Assembly (NCBI RefSeq): GCF_039531105.1
Contig: NZ_BAAAPK010000003.1
Location: forward strand, 1 to 64,000
From: Microbacterium lacus
Lineage (GTDB): Bacteria; Actinomycetota; Actinomycetes; Actinomycetales; Microbacteriaceae
DNA: 64,000 nt
Direction: 5' to 3'
Shown: in pieces, positions 1 to 8,711 of the stretch
How positions within the stretch are numbered: position 1 is the stretch's first letter
How the letters are laid out: every line of letters begins with the position of its first letter
Position numbers and translations under genes: made by a program
The notes under the pieces: model-generated
What the model saw: the letters and a program-made list of their open reading frames with translations, nothing else
Database searches by the model: none
What the model was told of the DNA's origin: nothing

Positions 1-289
1 CCCAGACACGGTCGGACAGGATGTCGCGGTGCCGCTCGTCGATCGGGTCGTCGCACACCGCCTGGCCGGTCAGGTGGTTCGAGATCGCGTAGACCTTCAG
101 GCCGTTGCGCTCGAGGATGTCGAGCCGCGACTGCACGTACTCGGCGTCGTCCCAGCGCGACACGTCGAGGTGATCGCCCCAGCAGGCGATCTCGAGGCCG
201 TCATAGCCCCACTCGCCGGCGAGCCGGGCGACTTCCTCGAACGGCAGATCGGCCCACTGGCCGGTGAACAGGGTGATCGGACGAGACAT
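1..289 (-). CDS. Sugar phosphate isomerase/epimerase (xylose isomerase-like TIM barrel), 3' part missing
   Basis: Only the first 96 codons lie in the window; the gene runs off the left edge. The N-terminus [20 protein letters not shown], then [16 protein letters not shown] and the later [12 protein letters not shown], are typical of the first strands of the AP-endonuclease-2/xylose isomerase-like TIM barrel, where the E of the GLE motif begins the metal site. The ATG at 289 has an AGAGGA ribosome site about 7 bases upstream. It is the third gene of the leftward operon, 31 bases behind the Gfo/Idh/MocA gene. Such pairs usually interconvert and oxidise an imported polyol or sugar (family knowledge). 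The substrate cannot be told from the sequence. Confidence 0.85.
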   Translation of the reverse strand, partial: MSRPITLFTGQWADLPFEEVARLAGEWGYDGLEIACWGDHLDVSRWDDAEYVQSRLDILERNGLKVYAISNHLTGQAVCDDPIDERHRDILSDRVW

Positions 290-320
290 CCGTTTTCCTC
301 TCGGTCGGCGCCGTCGGCGC

Positions 321-1496
321 TCAGTCTGTGGAGATCCAGGCGCTGCCCGCTGCCGAGCTCCGCTCGACGGCATCCAGCACCCGCTGCACGTGCAGGCCGT
401 CGGCGAAGGACGGCTCGGGCTGGGTGCCGTCGGCGATCGCTGTCACGAGGTCCACGGCCTGGTGGCTGAACCCGTGCTCGTAACCGAGCATGTGACCGGC
501 GGGCCACCACGGTGCGAGGTAGGGGTGGTCGTGTTCGGTGACGTAGATCGTGCGGAAGCCCTGCTCGTTCGCGGGAAGCGTCGCGTCGTAGAAGGAGAGC
601 TCGTTCAGCCGCTCCAGGTCGAACGCCACCGCACCGAGCGAGCCCGAGACCTCCACGCGCAGGGCGTTTTTGCGGCCGGTCGCGAAGCGGGTCGCCTCGA
701 AGGAACCGAGGGGCGCGTACGCCCCCTCGGCAGCGGCGTAGCGACCCGAGACGAGCGCGACGTCATCGACCGTGACGATTCCACGCTCAGTCGACGCGGT
801 GCCCGAAAGGCCGACACCGTCGGCCAGCAGCGGGCGCTCCGCCACGATTGTGTCCACGACCCCCGAGACGCTCGCAAGGCGAAGGCCGGTGATGTATTCG
901 GAGAGGTCGATCGCGTGCGCCCCGATGTCGCCGAGGGCGCCGGAACCGGCGCGTTCCTTGTCCAGGCGCCACGTCATCGGTCCCTCGGCGTCGCGCAGCC
1001 AGTCCTGACGGTACGACGCCCGCACCTGACGGATCTCGCCGATGCGCCCAGCGGCGACGAGGTCGCGGGCGAGGGTGGCCGCCGGGACGCGACGATACGT
1101 GAACCCGACCATCGAGCGCACTCCCCGCTCGGCGGCCCGGGCGGCGGCATCCGCCATCGCCTCGGCCTCTTCGACCGTGTTCGCGAGGGGCTTCTCGACC
1201 AGCACGTGCTTGCCGGCCTCCAGGGCCGCGATCGCGATCTCGGCATGCGAATCACCGGGCGTGACGATGTCGACGATGTCGATGTCCTCGCGCGTGATCA
1301 CCTCGCGCCAATCCGTGGCCGACTCCGCCCAGCCCCACTTCTCCGCGGCGGCGGCCACCGCGTCCGCGTTGCGGCCGACCACCACCGCCATCTCCACCGC
1401 TTCGGGCAGATCGAAGAATCGCGGGGCGACCCGCCAGCCCTGCGAATGGGCGGCGCCCATGAAACCGTGGCCGATCATCGCGATGCGCAGAGTCAT
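321..1496 (-). CDS. Gfo/Idh/MocA-family NAD(P)-dependent oxidoreductase
   Basis: A 391-residue cytoplasmic dehydrogenase. The N-terminal Rossmann fold shows GHGFMGAAH at about residues 9-17, and the family EKPLANT motif (catalytic Lys of EKP) lies near residue 105. The C-terminal half is the usual alpha/beta substrate domain, with [10 protein letters not shown] carrying the conserved D and H. The start ATG at 1496 has GGAG about 6 bases upstream; the longer in-frame opening upstream lacks coding character. The gene lies between the binding-protein gene (79-base gap holding a hairpin) and a TIM-barrel isomerase, so it probably oxidises the sugar or polyol brought in by the neighbouring importer. 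Inositol-type substrates are possible but not shown. Confidence 0.9.
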   Translation of the reverse strand: MTLRIAMIGHGFMGAAHSQGWRVAPRFFDLPEAVEMAVVVGRNADAVAAAAEKWGWAESATDWREVITREDIDIVDIVTPGDSHAEIAIAALEAGKHVLVEKPLANTVEEAEAMADAAARAAERGVRSMVGFTYRRVPAATLARDLVAAGRIGEIRQVRASYRQDWLRDAEGPMTWRLDKERAGSGALGDIGAHAIDLSEYITGLRLASVSGVVDTIVAERPLLADGVGLSGTASTERGIVTVDDVALVSGRYAAAEGAYAPLGSFEATRFATGRKNALRVEVSGSLGAVAFDLERLNELSFYDATLPANEQGFRTIYVTEHDHPYLAPWWPAGHMLGYEHGFSHQAVDLVTAIADGTQPEPSFADGLHVQRVLDAVERSSAAGSAWISTD

Positions 1497-1521
1497 CGTC
1501 GCTCCGTTTCTCCAGAGACAG

Positions 1522-1553
1522 GTCGGGGGCGCCCTGCGGTGGACGCCCCCGAC
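1522..1553 (-). promoter_or_regulatory. Perfect GC-rich hairpin after the binding-protein gene
   Basis: Arms GTCGGGGGCG (1522-1531) and CGCCCCCGAC (1544-1553) pair perfectly around a 12-base loop. It lies 22 bases after the stop codon of the binding-protein gene and ahead of the oxidoreductase gene of the same operon. There is no U-run, so it is more likely an mRNA 3'-end stabiliser or partial attenuator than a full terminator (inference). Confidence 0.7.
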
Positions 1554-1575
1554 GTGCGTGCTTCGTGCGGTCGGG

Positions 1576-2628
1576 TCAGGACTCGAAGGCCAGCCCGATG
1601 TACTGGTCGACGTTCTCCTTGGTGACCACGGGTGCATCCAGCACGATGCGGTTGGCCACACCCGGTGTGATGAGGTCGCTCATCGTCTTGCCCTGAGCGA
1701 TCAGTCGCGCCAGCGCGATGCCGTCGGCAGCCTGCGTCGACGGGTAGATGATGGTCGCCTTCAGGACGCTGTCGTCCGCCTCGATGGCCTCCATCGCGTT
1801 GAGCGATCCGGCGCCGCCGACCATGATGAACTCGTCGCGCCCCGCCGCGGTGATCGCCGCGAGCACGCCGATGCCCTGATCGTCGTCGTGGTTCCACAGT
1901 GCGTCGATCTGCGGGTTCGCCGACAGCAGCTGCGAGGCCGCGGCCTCACCGCCCTGCACGGTGAAGTCCGCCGCGACACGGGGGCCCACCTCGAGTCCGC
2001 AGTCACTGAGGGCGTCCGCGAAGCCCGCCGAGCGGTCCTGCGTGAGGGGCAGCGAATCGATGCCCGCGATCTCGGCGACGACGGCGTCGGGGTTGTCGCC
2101 CACCTGCGCGCAGATGTACGTTCCGGCGCTCACGCCCATGCCGTAGTTGTCGCCGAGCACGGTCGCGCGGGCCGCGAACGGGCTGGAGAACTCGCGGTCG
2201 ACGTTGATGACCGGGATGCCGGCCTCCATCGCCTTGATCGCGACCTCGGTCAGCGCGGCGCCGTCGCTGGGAAGCAGCACGATCGCGTCGACGCCGTCGT
2301 TGATGAAGGTCTCCACCGCGGCGATCTGGGCGTTCACGTCGTTCGTGCCCTCTGCGAGCTGCAGCTCGACGTCGGGGAAGCTCTCGGCGGCGGCGATCGC
2401 GCCGGAGTTGATGGCACCGAGCCAGCCGTGGTCGGCGGCGGGGCCGGAGAAGCCGATGACGACGGTGTCGCCGGATGCGGCGTTCTCCTCCGAGTTCGTG
2501 CCCTGATCGACGACGTCCTCTTCGCCTTCGGGGCTGCCGGCGGTGCATCCGGCCATGAGGGCGATCGCGGCGATCGCCGCGATGCCCGCACCGACCACGC
2601 GGTGGCGCGCGGAGCGTGTGAAATGCAT
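1576..2628 (-). CDS. Sugar ABC transporter substrate-binding lipoprotein (ribose/galactose type)
   Basis: A 350-residue extracytoplasmic binding protein. The signal peptide ends in the lipobox LMAGC (Cys about 28), so it is lipid-anchored to the outer face of the membrane. The mature part is a periplasmic-binding-protein type I (family 4) fold: VVIGFSGPAADHGWLGAIN begins strand 1, and AIVLLPSDGAALTEVA and IPVINVDREF are typical ribose/rhizose-type motifs. The ATG at 2628 has a strong AAGGAGG site 6-10 bases upstream. It is first in the leftward operon and divergent from the ATPase and permease genes of the same importer at 2878-5447. The ligand is unknown; ribose-, inositol- and galactofuranose-type relatives all look alike. 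Confidence 0.93.
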   Translation of the reverse strand: MHFTRSARHRVVGAGIAAIAAIALMAGCTAGSPEGEEDVVDQGTNSEENAASGDTVVIGFSGPAADHGWLGAINSGAIAAAESFPDVELQLAEGTNDVNAQIAAVETFINDGVDAIVLLPSDGAALTEVAIKAMEAGIPVINVDREFSSPFAARATVLGDNYGMGVSAGTYICAQVGDNPDAVVAEIAGIDSLPLTQDRSAGFADALSDCGLEVGPRVAADFTVQGGEAAASQLLSANPQIDALWNHDDDQGIGVLAAITAAGRDEFIMVGGAGSLNAMEAIEADDSVLKATIIYPSTQAADGIALARLIAQGKTMSDLITPGVANRIVLDAPVVTKENVDQYIGLAFES

Positions 2629-2766
2629 GTATTCCTCCTTGAATGTGAATGCAGATCGGCGCGGAGTCGAGACCGCGTGAACCGGCCGCCCCAGGACTGA
2701 TCGTGATCAACGTAACAGAACGCGACGAAACTGCAAGAGGTTTTGCCTGCCAGTCAACAAAAGTTC

Positions 2767-2780
2767 CTACGACGTTGCAA
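2767..2780. promoter_or_regulatory. Possible LacI-type operator CTACGACGTTGCAA
   Basis: This 14-mer in the divergent intergenic region (2629-2877) resembles the near-palindromes found at 19349, 19416, 23078, 27446 and 27460. It keeps the central ACGTT and the outer AC...GCAA arms. No LacI gene lies next to this locus, whose local regulator is a ROK protein, so the site is either coincidental or reflects control by one of the LacI proteins of the 19-35 kb block. Confidence 0.35.
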
Positions 2781-2865
2781 TCGGCGGAAAATCAGGGCTT
2801 GCGTCGCGCCGCACCTTGTGCCGATTTCCTTCAAGTGCCCCTCCCGTGCGGCGCGACGAGCATGT

Positions 2866-2877
2866 TATGGTCCACCT
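2866..2877 (+). promoter_or_regulatory. Probable -10 box for a leaderless GTG start
   Basis: TATGGT (2866-2871) lies 6 bases before GTG 2878, and no Shine-Dalgarno sequence lies between. The same spacing recurs in front of at least ten other genes here and fits leaderless transcripts known in actinobacteria. Confidence 0.5.
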
Positions 2878-4398
2878 GTGATCAAAGGTGACCATGGTTC
2901 GGCGTTACTCGATGTCCGCGGAATCACGAAGAGCTTCGCGGGCGTGCAGGCGCTGCGCGGCGTCGACCTCGATGTCCGCGCCGGCGAGGTCCACTGCGTG
3001 CTGGGACAGAACGGAGCGGGCAAGTCGACGCTGATCAAGACGCTCGCCGGCGTCCATCGACCCGACGAGGGCACGATCACCTGGGCGGGCGAACCGGTCG
3101 AGATCACCACGCCGGATGCCGCCCTCGACCTCGGCATCGCGACGATGTACCAGGAGCTCGACGTCGTCGACGGCCTCACGATCGCGGAGAACATCTTCCT
3201 CGGTCATGAACTCGCCCGCGGCGGCTTCACCAAGCGATCGGAGGCCGCCCGACGCACGAGGGACCTCCTTCGCCGCCTCGGGCACGAGAACCTCTCACCG
3301 CACACCGAAGTCGGGAGCCTCAGCGCCGCCAACAAGCAGATCGTGAGCATGGCGCGTGCCCTCTCGCACGACATCAAGCTCATGATCATGGACGAGCCGT
3401 CTGCCGTGCTGGACACGGAAGAGGTGAAGAACCTCTTCCACGTCGTGCGCGAGCTCACGTCCGAAGGCATCGCCGTCGTCTACATCACCCACCGCTTGGA
3501 GGAGATCCGCCAGATCGGCGACCGTATCACCGTCCTCAAGGACGGGCGGTCGATGGCGTCGGGCATCCCCGTCTCCGGCACGCCGACCAGCGATCTGATC
3601 CGGCTGATGACCGGGCGCGCCGTCGAGAACGTCTTCCCACCGGCCGTCCCAGTGCCCGCCGACGCCCCGGTGGTCCTGGAGGTGGACCGGCTCGGACTCG
3701 ACGGCGTCTTCTCGGATGTGTCGTTCACCGTCCGCGCCGGCGAGATCGTCGGGCTCGCCGGCCTGGTCGGATCGGGTCGCTCCGAGATCATGGAGACGAT
3801 CTACGGGGCACGCAAGGCGACGGCCGGCACCGTCAGCGTCGCCGGCAAGACGCTGCGACGGGGCTCCGTGGTCTCGGCGGTCGGCGCGGGGATCGGCCTG
3901 TCGCCTGAGGAGCGCAAGAGTCAGGGCCTGGTCCTGGACGAACCGATCTACGTCAATGTGACGCTCTCCTCGATGTCCGGCTTCGCCAGAGCCGGCTTCC
4001 TCGATGAACGGGCCGAGCGCCGTGTCGCGACCGAGCAGATCGAGGCGCTCGAGTTGCGACCCGCCGACCCCGATCGTCCGGCGCGGACACTCAGCGGCGG
4101 CAACCAGCAGAAGATCCTGCTCGCCCGCTGGCTCGTGCACGGGACGCGCGTCCTCCTGCTGGATGAACCCACCCGAGGAGTGGACGTCGGCGCGCGCGCC
4201 GAGATCTACGCGCTCATCCGGCGGCTCTCGGCTGCGGGGAACGCCGTCGTGATCGTCTCCAGCGAGATCGAGGAGGTGCTCGGCCTGGCCGATGCCGTCC
4301 TCGTGATCTCCGACGGGCGCGTCCTGCAGAGTCTTCCCGCCGCACAGATCGACGAGCACGGCGTGCTCGACCTCGTCATGAAAGGAACCGCCGCGTGA
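2878..4398 (+). CDS. Sugar ABC transporter ATP-binding protein with two nucleotide-binding domains
   Basis: A 506-residue RbsA/MglA-type ATPase, normal length for the family. The first domain has Walker A GQNGAGKST (about residues 43-51), signature LSAANKQ and Walker B IMDEPS. The second domain has the degenerate A loop GLVGSGRSE, signature LSGGNQQK and LLLDEPTRGVD. The asymmetry, with a poor Walker A in the second half, is typical of CUT2 importers. The start at GTG 2878 is chosen because coding character begins there and a TATGGT box sits 6 bases upstream; an ATG further upstream would add a non-coding-like extension. Its stop overlaps the permease start (GTGA). It energises the importer whose binding protein is encoded divergently. 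Confidence 0.93.
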   Translation: MIKGDHGSALLDVRGITKSFAGVQALRGVDLDVRAGEVHCVLGQNGAGKSTLIKTLAGVHRPDEGTITWAGEPVEITTPDAALDLGIATMYQELDVVDGLTIAENIFLGHELARGGFTKRSEAARRTRDLLRRLGHENLSPHTEVGSLSAANKQIVSMARALSHDIKLMIMDEPSAVLDTEEVKNLFHVVRELTSEGIAVVYITHRLEEIRQIGDRITVLKDGRSMASGIPVSGTPTSDLIRLMTGRAVENVFPPAVPVPADAPVVLEVDRLGLDGVFSDVSFTVRAGEIVGLAGLVGSGRSEIMETIYGARKATAGTVSVAGKTLRRGSVVSAVGAGIGLSPEERKSQGLVLDEPIYVNVTLSSMSGFARAGFLDERAERRVATEQIEALELRPADPDRPARTLSGGNQQKILLARWLVHGTRVLLLDEPTRGVDVGARAEIYALIRRLSAAGNAVVIVSSEIEEVLGLADAVLVISDGRVLQSLPAAQIDEHGVLDLVMKGTAA

Positions 4399-5447
4399 GC
4401 GAGTCAGTCACCACCGGAGACCTGGTCGGTCCGCCCTCCTCCGCCGCCCCGCCGCCCGGCCGCAGGGGTGAGAGGACCGGACTGCAGAAGATCATGTCCG
4501 GATCCGTCGGTCGCAACCTCGGTCTCGTGGTCGCGCTGCTCCTGCTCGTGATCGTGGGGGCGATCACGGCGGGTGAGAACTTCACGACCCTCAGCAACGC
4601 GCTCGTGATCCTTCGCCAGGCGTCGATCATCGGGGTCATCAGCATCGGGATGACCCTCGTGATCACCGCGGGGGGCATCGACCTGTCCGTGGGCTCCGTG
4701 ATGGGACTGGCCTCGATCGCGGCCACGCTCGCGGCGATCCAGGACCTGGCGGATCAGACCCACTGGGTCGTGATGATCGTGATCGCCCTCGCCGTCGGCC
4801 TGGGCGCCGGCCTCATCAACGGCGTCGTGATCGCCTACGGCAACGTCGTCGCATTCATGGCGACGCTCGCGATGCTGGTCGCCGCACGAGGTCTCGCCGA
4901 GATCCTCGCCGAGCGGCGCACTCTGGTCGTGGAGGACCGCGGGTTCGTGAGCTTCATGAACTCCGATCTGCTGGGTGTCGACATCCTCATCTGGATCTTC
5001 GCGATCGTCGCGGCCCTCGGCTGGGTGATCCTCAACCGGACGACCTTCGGACGTCGCACGGTGGCGATCGGCGGCAACCGAGAGGCCGCGCGACTGGCGG
5101 GCATCGACGTCAAACGGCACACGATGTGGCTGTACGCCCTCGCCGGACTCAGCGCCGGCATCGCCGCGGTGATGATCCTCGGGCGGACGACGGCCGGGAG
5201 CTCGACGCACGGCACGCTGTACGAACTCGACGCGATCGCCGCCGTCGTCGTCGGCGGCACGCTCCTGGTCGGCGGCCGAGGCACGATCACGGGCACCGTC
5301 TTCGGTGTCCTCATCTTCGCCACGCTGACCAACGTGTTCGTGCAGAACAACCTCTCCTCCTCGGTGCAGGCCGTCGCCAAGGGTGTGATCATCGTGATCG
5401 CGGTGCTCCTCCAGCAGCGGTTCGCCAAGCCGGGCGGCCGCTCATGA
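4395..5447 (+). CDS. Sugar ABC transporter permease (RbsC/BPD_transp_2 family)
   Basis: A 350-residue integral membrane protein with about ten hydrophobic segments after a short polar N-terminus. The ITAGGIDLSVGSVMGLA motif near residues 91-107 is diagnostic of the ribose/inositol permease family, and AIGGNREAARLAGIDV near 220 is the EAA-like loop that contacts the ATPase. The GTG start at 4395 overlaps the ATPase stop by four bases, so the two are translationally coupled. It forms the membrane channel, probably as a homodimer, for the sugar bound by the lipoprotein at 1576-2628. Confidence 0.93.
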   Translation: MSESVTTGDLVGPPSSAAPPPGRRGERTGLQKIMSGSVGRNLGLVVALLLLVIVGAITAGENFTTLSNALVILRQASIIGVISIGMTLVITAGGIDLSVGSVMGLASIAATLAAIQDLADQTHWVVMIVIALAVGLGAGLINGVVIAYGNVVAFMATLAMLVAARGLAEILAERRTLVVEDRGFVSFMNSDLLGVDILIWIFAIVAALGWVILNRTTFGRRTVAIGGNREAARLAGIDVKRHTMWLYALAGLSAGIAAVMILGRTTAGSSTHGTLYELDAIAAVVVGGTLLVGGRGTITGTVFGVLIFATLTNVFVQNNLSSSVQAVAKGVIIVIAVLLQQRFAKPGGRS

Positions 5448-5555
5448 CGCGGAAGGATCGCGACATCATCGGAGTGTGTATCCTCACCTCCAGGCTGACG
5501 GCATAACCGGAGGACGATCCGGCCCGCGCGGCCGGTGAGCGAGCGGAACTGGGCA

Positions 5556-6734
5556 ATGAGTGTGGAGACCTCTCCCGCCGGGGCGGGTGCGACCGAGCTG
5601 TTCCAGCTCCTTCGCGACGGCATCCCGCGCACGCGTGCCCAACTTGTCGAGTCGACCGGTCTTGCGCGCTCGACGGTGGCGATGCGGGTGGATGAGCTGC
5701 TGCGGATGGGGCTCGTCACCCCGGTCGCCGGCGCGGAGTCGACGGGCGGCCGGCCGCCTTCGCGTTTCGCGCTCAATCCCGCGGCGCGCGTCGTGATCGC
5801 TGCCGACATCGGCGCCTCGCATGCCACCGTGGCGATCACCGACCTGAGCGCCGCCGTTCTCGCCGAGCGCAGCAGCCCGCTGAGCATCGCACTCGGTCCC
5901 GAGCGCGTCCTCACCTGGATCCTGGAGACCGCGTTCGACCTCCTGCGGGAAGCGGGCCGGGAGCGCACCGAGGTCGTCTCGATCGGCATCGGCGTTCCGG
6001 GCCCTGTGGAGTTCTCCACCGGGCGCCCCATCAATCCGCCCATCATGCCCGGATGGGACCGTTTCGACGTCCCGGCGTGGATGCGCGCGCATCTGGACGC
6101 GAAGGTCCTCGTCGACAACGACGTGAACGTCATGGCGCTCGGCGAGAGGGCCACGGGCTGGGCGAGCACGGAGCACCTCATCTTCGTGAAGGTCGCCACC
6201 GGCATCGGCGCAGGTGTGATCTCGGCTGGACAGCTGCTGCGCGGGGCTCAGGGTGTCGCGGGCGACATCGGCCACGTGCGTGTCGCGCGCGGCAGCGACG
6301 TGCCGTGCACCTGCGGCAATCAGGGCTGCCTGGAGGCGCTCGCTTCGGGGCCCGCGATCGCCCGGGCGCTGCGCGCGCACGGCGTCGAAGCCGCCTCGGC
6401 GGACGATGTGGTGGACCTGGTCAAAGGCGGCAACCTCGAGGCGATCCAGGCCGTCCGGCAGGCAGGCCGAGACATCGGTGAGGTGCTCACGGCGTGCGTG
6501 AGCATCATGAACCCGTCCGTGATCGCGATCGGCGGATCGATGGCGCGGGTCGGCGAGCACCTGATCGCCGGCGTACGCGAAGTGGTCTACACGCGCTCCA
6601 CCCCCCTGGCGACCGGGCATCTCTCGATCGTCCAGTCCACGGCCGCCGGCACAGCCGGCGTGCGGGGGGCGAGCATGCTCGCGATCGAGCACGCCCTCTC
6701 TCCGGAGGCCCTGCAGGCCCTGGTCGGCGTCTGA
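5556..6734 (+). CDS. ROK-family transcriptional regulator
   Basis: About 392 residues. The N-terminal winged helix-turn-helix (RTRAQLVESTGLARSTVAMR) binds DNA. The C-terminal ROK sugar-kinase-like domain shows ADIGASHATVAITD (phosphate-1-like), VDNDVNVMALGE, and the zinc motif CTCGNQGCLE. The Asp of VDND, catalytic in ROK kinases, is retained, as in some regulators, so weak kinase activity cannot be excluded. The start is uncertain: ATG 5556 or in-frame GTG 5535; a GGAGG at 5510 is too far from either to decide. It follows the permease by about 100 bases and probably represses the importer locus in the absence of the sugar (family inference). Confidence 0.88.
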   Translation: MSVETSPAGAGATELFQLLRDGIPRTRAQLVESTGLARSTVAMRVDELLRMGLVTPVAGAESTGGRPPSRFALNPAARVVIAADIGASHATVAITDLSAAVLAERSSPLSIALGPERVLTWILETAFDLLREAGRERTEVVSIGIGVPGPVEFSTGRPINPPIMPGWDRFDVPAWMRAHLDAKVLVDNDVNVMALGERATGWASTEHLIFVKVATGIGAGVISAGQLLRGAQGVAGDIGHVRVARGSDVPCTCGNQGCLEALASGPAIARALRAHGVEAASADDVVDLVKGGNLEAIQAVRQAGRDIGEVLTACVSIMNPSVIAIGGSMARVGEHLIAGVREVVYTRSTPLATGHLSIVQSTAAGTAGVRGASMLAIEHALSPEALQALVGV

Positions 6735-6774
6735 CCGGCATCCGTTCGTCGGCCACGCGCCTAGGCTGAGTGCC

Positions 6775-7824
6775 ATGCACGGCGAATACAAGGTGCCCGG
6801 GGGAAAGCTGGTCGTCGTCGACCTCGAAGAGCGCGACGGGCGGATCGCGGAGTTCCATCTCGCCGGCGACTTCTTCCTCGAGCCGGACAGCGCGCTGGAT
6901 GACATCGACGCGGCCGTCAACGGGCTTCCCGTCGAAGCGGATGCCGCCACGATCGCCGCCGCCGTGCGCAGCGCGCTGCCCGAGGGTGCGCAGCTGCTCG
7001 GGTTCACCCCTGAGGCCGTCGGCACCGCGGTGCGCCGCGCGCTCGTCGTCGCGCCCGGGTGGGGGGACTTCGACTGGGAGGTCGTGCACGATCGGCCCGT
7101 CTCGCCCCGCATGAACCTCGCCCTGGACGAAGTGCTGACGACCCGAGTGGGGGACGGTCGCCGCCGGCCCACGCTGCGGCTCTGGGAGTGGGACGAGTCC
7201 GCCGTCGTGATCGGCTCGTTCCAGTCGTACCGCAACGAGGTCGACCCGGAGGGCGCGGCCAAGCACGGCTTCGACGTCGTCCGGCGGATCTCGGGCGGCG
7301 GGGCGATGATGATGGGCGCGAACTCGATCGTCACGTACTCGCTCTACGTGCCCGCCTCCCTCGTGTCGGGCATGACGTTCGCCGACTCGTACGCGTTCCT
7401 GGACGACTGGGTGCTGCAGGCGCTGCGCTCGCTCGGCGTCGAGGCGACCTACCAGCCGCTGAACGACATCGCCTCGCCACAGGGGAAGATCGGCGGGGCG
7501 GCGCAGAAGCGCCTCGCGAACGGCGGGGTCCTGCACCATGCGACGCTCTCGTACGACATGGACGGTCAGGTCATGACCGAAGTGCTGCGGATCGGCCGCG
7601 AGAAGCTGAGCGACAAGGGCACCGTGTCCGCGGCCAAACGGGTCGACCCGCTACGGCGTCAGACGGGCCTGCCGCGCGAAGCCATCATCGAGCGGTTCAT
7701 CCAGACCTTCTCGACGCTGTACGGGGCCGTCCCCGGATCGATCACGGACGAGGAGTACGCCGAGGCCGAAGCGCTGGTCGCGTCGAAGTTCGCGACCGAC
7801 CCGTGGCTGCACCGCGTGCCGTGA
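6775..7824 (+). CDS. Lipoate-protein ligase family protein with fused N-terminal accessory domain
   Basis: A 349-residue protein. Residues 1-85 (MHGEYKVPGGKLVVVDLE...) match the small LplB/LplA C-terminal-type accessory domain. Residues about 95-349 are the BPL/LplA catalytic fold, with RRISGGGAMMM (lipoyl-AMP loop), PLNDIAS.GKIGGAAQKR (substrate-binding motif) and a conserved ALDE. It would attach lipoate to E2 or GcvH proteins via lipoyl-AMP, in the cytoplasm. ATG 6775 follows a TAGGCT box by exactly 7 bases with no ribosome site, so a leaderless start is likely. Its stop overlaps the start of the methyltransferase gene by four bases (GTGA). Other possibility: an octanoyltransferase of the LipM type. 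Confidence 0.88.
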   Translation: MHGEYKVPGGKLVVVDLEERDGRIAEFHLAGDFFLEPDSALDDIDAAVNGLPVEADAATIAAAVRSALPEGAQLLGFTPEAVGTAVRRALVVAPGWGDFDWEVVHDRPVSPRMNLALDEVLTTRVGDGRRRPTLRLWEWDESAVVIGSFQSYRNEVDPEGAAKHGFDVVRRISGGGAMMMGANSIVTYSLYVPASLVSGMTFADSYAFLDDWVLQALRSLGVEATYQPLNDIASPQGKIGGAAQKRLANGGVLHHATLSYDMDGQVMTEVLRIGREKLSDKGTVSAAKRVDPLRRQTGLPREAIIERFIQTFSTLYGAVPGSITDEEYAEAEALVASKFATDPWLHRVP

Positions 7825-8678
7825 CGGAGGCCGCACGCGGGGCCGTCACGATCCACCACGGCGACAACCTGTCCGTCGCCTCCGCGCTCGAGGCCGGCTC
7901 GTTCACCCTGATCTACCTGGATCCGCCGTTCAACACCGGTCGCGTGCAGGGCAAGGCGCTCGAGACCGCGCGTACCGCGACCGTCGCCGCGGCATCCGGC
8001 TCGCTGCGTCGTGGATTCCACGGGCGTGAGTACGAGCGCCTGCGCGGCGACCTGCGCACGTACGACGACCGCTTCGACGACTACTGGGGCTTCCTCGAAC
8101 CGCGGCTGCTCGAGGCGTGGCGGCTGCTCGCCGACGACGGCACCCTGTACGTGCATCTGGACTACCGCGAGGCGCACTACGCGAAAGTGCTGATGGACGC
8201 GCTGTTCGGACGCGAGCGGTTCCTCAACGAGCTCATCTGGGCATACGACTACGGCGCGAAGAGCCGTCGGCGCTGGCCCACGAAGCACGACACGATCCTG
8301 GTGTACGTGAAGGATCCCGACGGGTACTGGTTCGACTCCGAGCAGGTGGACCGCGAGCCGTACATGGCACCCGGACTCGTGACGGCCGAGAAGGCGGCGC
8401 GCGGCAAGCTCCCGACCGATGTGTGGTGGCACACGATCGTGCCGACGACGGGCCGCGAGAAGACCGGGTACCCGACGCAGAAACCCGAAGGAATTTTGCG
8501 GCGGATCGTGCAGGCCTCCAGCCGGCCCGGCGATCGGGTCCTCGACCTCTTCGCCGGGAGCGGCACGACCGGCGCGGTCGCGGCGGCGCTCGGCCGCGAT
8601 GCCGTGCTCGTCGACGCGAATCCCGAGGCGATCGCGATCATGCGGGAAAGGATCCCGGATGCCGTCGTGATCGGCTGA
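7821..8678 (+). CDS. Site-specific DNA methyltransferase (amino-methyltransferase, beta order), no restriction partner
   Basis: A 285-residue N6-adenine/N4-cytosine methyltransferase. The catalytic motif IV is DPPFNTG near residue 32, and the AdoMet motif I, DLFAGSGTTGAVA, comes later, near residue 240; this IV-then-I order is that of the beta class. YPTQKPEGILRRIV just before motif I is the usual motif X. GTG 7821 is used because it overlaps the lipoate ligase stop (GTGA) and the HGDN motif of the family follows closely. No endonuclease gene lies beside it, so it looks like an orphan, possibly regulatory, methyltransferase. The target base and site cannot be read from sequence. Confidence 0.9.
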   Translation: MTEAARGAVTIHHGDNLSVASALEAGSFTLIYLDPPFNTGRVQGKALETARTATVAAASGSLRRGFHGREYERLRGDLRTYDDRFDDYWGFLEPRLLEAWRLLADDGTLYVHLDYREAHYAKVLMDALFGRERFLNELIWAYDYGAKSRRRWPTKHDTILVYVKDPDGYWFDSEQVDREPYMAPGLVTAEKAARGKLPTDVWWHTIVPTTGREKTGYPTQKPEGILRRIVQASSRPGDRVLDLFAGSGTTGAVAAALGRDAVLVDANPEAIAIMRERIPDAVVIG

Positions 8679-8711
8679 CCTTTGCGGCGGGTCCGACCCT
8701 AGGCTGGGACG

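Noticed and set aside
1042..2700. A 552-codon plus-strand frame opposite the oxidoreductase and binding-protein genes
   Set aside because: It is the complement shadow of two genes with clear motifs, start sites and ribosome sites on the minus strand.
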